From Candidatus Poribacteria bacterium (GTDB lineage Bacteria; Poribacteria; WGA-4E; PCPOR2b), in the NCBI GenBank assembly GCA_022822785.1, contig JAJEAL010000020.1, forward strand, positions 1-64,000: a DNA stretch of 64,000 nt, given 5' to 3'. Within the stretch, counting starts at the first letter, position 1. Every line of letters begins with the position of its first letter. A program made the position numbers and the translations under genes. Below the pieces are notes generated by a model. That model was not told the DNA's origin. It made no database searches and saw nothing but the letters and a program-made list of their open reading frames with translations. Below are positions 62,681 through 64,000 of this stretch, piece after piece.

Positions 62681-63675
62681 ATTTTGCCCTCTGGCTCTGC
62701 ATTGTGAGGAGCATCTGCTTGACGGAGCAGGGAAGCGGACTGTAAATCCGATGATTCGGGGAGCGGACTCGACTGGGATTGTCTCCAAGCGACGGCAATG
62801 GCAACACAAGCGATGACAATCGCTAGAAAAGCGAGTAGGTTTCCTGTGAGCCTGCCATCGCTGCGATCAATCTGATATTTTGCAATGCATCCGGTGATAA
62901 TAGCAACCAAAGCGAGAATCACACTAGCGTACCACGGCAGATTGACAATCACGCCGAGGAGGGAAACCAACGACACCCACAAACCGAATTTGGCAAGATC
63001 GCTAGTTTGGGTGTCCACAGCACTAGCGTTTTCAGAATCGGTTTGTTGCTGGTTTTGCGGACGGGAGGGCGGCACGTCACGGTAAGTTGATTCAACTAAA
63101 TGGATAAATTCTGCGAACAGCTTATCTTGTCTAAGCCACTGAGAAAGGTTCGGATACTCGTGCCTCATCAGAATTGAGAACTCTTGGCGTTGGGCACTGA
63201 AATCGGTAAACTCTTCCCAGCGATCTTCCTCAACCATATAATACGGCGTTTCCCCGACTTGTAGCTCATAGCCCCGTCCGATATGATGCACGATTCTCCC
63301 GATACCCGCGCGTTCCGCAATTACAACTGTCTTTCCATCTGTCGGTGCCTCTTGTGAAGGGGCACGTTCCGAAGTCTCTGCAGCACGTTCTAAATGCACA
63401 CTACTTTCACCATCTACATGCTGATCTTCATACTCCTCATTTGTTAAGGCTAGGCCTGTTCGACTTACAATTTCTAAGGCATCAACTAGGTCCTCAGAGT
63501 CAACATAGAGGATAATCTGACGTCTCCTATCAGCGTCGCGTGTGTATTCGGGACGACAACGAATCTGCTCATTACCCAGCATTGTCTGAATCAGATTCGA
63601 TTCCCACTCATCCGCCGTGCGATAGATTTCAGCCCAATTCTCGGTACTAAAAAGTAGGTCGTTATTTTGAGCCAC
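62662..63675 (-). CDS. DUF2007 and multi-span membrane protein
   Basis: 337 residues. Residues 15-80 look like DUF2007 (ADEWESNLIQTMLGNEQIRC). Residues 110-200 form a soluble domain (HHIGRGYELQVGETPYYMV). Residues 225-305 contain three membrane segments as in DUF4190 (LVSLLGVIVNLPW; VILALVAIITGCIAKY; LLAFLAIVIACVAIAV). Possibly a membrane signalling protein. Function not known. Confidence 0.72.
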   Translation of the reverse strand: MAQNNDLLFSTENWAEIYRTADEWESNLIQTMLGNEQIRCRPEYTRDADRRRQIILYVDSEDLVDALEIVSRTGLALTNEEYEDQHVDGESSVHLERAAETSERAPSQEAPTDGKTVVIAERAGIGRIVHHIGRGYELQVGETPYYMVEEDRWEEFTDFSAQRQEFSILMRHEYPNLSQWLRQDKLFAEFIHLVESTYRDVPPSRPQNQQQTDSENASAVDTQTSDLAKFGLWVSLVSLLGVIVNLPWYASVILALVAIITGCIAKYQIDRSDGRLTGNLLAFLAIVIACVAIAVAWRQSQSSPLPESSDLQSASLLRQADAPHNAEPEGKIWTLVL

Positions 63676-63731
63676 GATTTTCCTCTATGGTGTTGCCGCG
63701 CTGTGTCCGCCGGAACCTGTTTCATCGTAGA

Positions 63732-64000
63732 CTACAGCTCCGGGCTATAAAGGATCGCTTCATCAATTCGCGAGTAATTAACGAGCTCGCTCGGATCAAA
63801 CAGAATATTCAATTCTCGTTCCGCGTTCTCGGGGGAATCCGACGCATGGACAACGTTGTGAGTGATATCAATCGAAAAATCCCCGCGAATGCTGCCGGGT
63901 TGGGATTCTGCCGGCCGTGTTGCCCCGTTGACGAGACGCACTAACTCGATAGCATTTTGACCCGCAAGGGCTATTGCCACAATCGGCGTCGATGTCATAA
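63732..64000 (-). CDS. ndk: Nucleoside diphosphate kinase, C-terminal part
   Basis: The window ends inside the gene: about 89 residues of an expected 140 are visible, with the stop at 63732. PGSIRGDFSIDITHNVVHAS carries the phospho-His, followed by DSPENAERELNILF. The Met at 63998 is internal. NTP homeostasis enzyme. Confidence 0.88.
   Translation of the reverse strand, partial: MTSTPIVAIALAGQNAIELVRLVNGATRPAESQPGSIRGDFSIDITHNVVHASDSPENAERELNILFDPSELVNYSRIDEAILYSPEL

Noticed and set aside
1-64000. tRNA or rRNA genes, phage or transposase genes
   Set aside because: None were recognised on reading both strands; short non-coding RNAs could be missed without a model search.

Overview
The window is a bacterial chromosome fragment of roughly 50% GC, protein dense, with no rRNA or tRNA gene visible. 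Three phytanoyl-CoA dioxygenases, paired amidohydrolases, dapA-like aldolases, a Rieske protein, an acetamidase/formamidase, enolase-superfamily and Gfo/Idh/MocA enzymes, GC-rich dispersed palindromes and abundant toxin-antitoxin pairs together suggest a Candidatus Poribacteria-like organism. This is a judgement from gene content, not a search result.

Left part (1-18.6 kb): a defence and accessory region. A RelE/XRE pair is followed by a leftward type I-D CRISPR-Cas effector operon (cas10d-csc2-csc1-cas3'-cas6) without adaptation genes or an array in view. Upstream of cas10d lies an intergenic region with an orphan divergent promoter, a predicted RNA of about 49 nt ending in a terminator, an uncharacterised 339-residue protein and a WYL regulator. 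Then come HicBA, an outer-membrane-like protein, an orphan PglZ with a palindromic repeat inserted in frame, a TIM-barrel-like protein, and an antitoxin/MazF pair whose mazF carries a nonsense codon inside a perfect palindrome.

Middle (18.7-46.5 kb): catabolic and housekeeping genes, mostly leftward: SDR, PhyH, dapA-like, enolase superfamily, Gfo/Idh/MocA, DUF433/DUF5615, a toxin-domain/immunity-like pair, Rieske, two amidohydrolases, uracil-DNA glycosylase, acetamidase/formamidase, a DUF488/coiled-coil/TPR protein, two PhyH, GH88, rlmB, ilvD, accB, efp, aroQ, aroK, a zinc alcohol dehydrogenase, aroA and two dapA-like aldolases. Between aroK and the dehydrogenase sits the most striking gene: an exported tandem two-domain peroxiredoxin in which the peroxidatic residue of BOTH domains is an in-frame UGA, each followed by a nearly identical hairpin. 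It is best read as a double selenocysteine protein.

Right part (46.5-64 kb): a rightward pyrimidine operon led by a sigma70 promoter, a PyrR-binding anti-antiterminator and a terminator, then an HD phosphohydrolase, pyrR, pyrC, a GNAT, a DNA methyltransferase fused to a nuclease-like domain, a retropepsin-like protein, carA, carB and a hypothetical gene. Leftward genes follow: moxR, a DUF4129-like membrane protein, an NtrC-type regulator lacking its phosphoacceptor Asp, yqeY, a DUF2064 glycosyltransferase, a DUF2007 membrane protein and the end of ndk.

Two families of short elements with terminal inverted repeats are scattered through the window. One family (ends TTATGGTAGAT.../...CCATAA) has five copies, all in the same orientation relative to the neighbouring gene end and usually abutting its stop codon.
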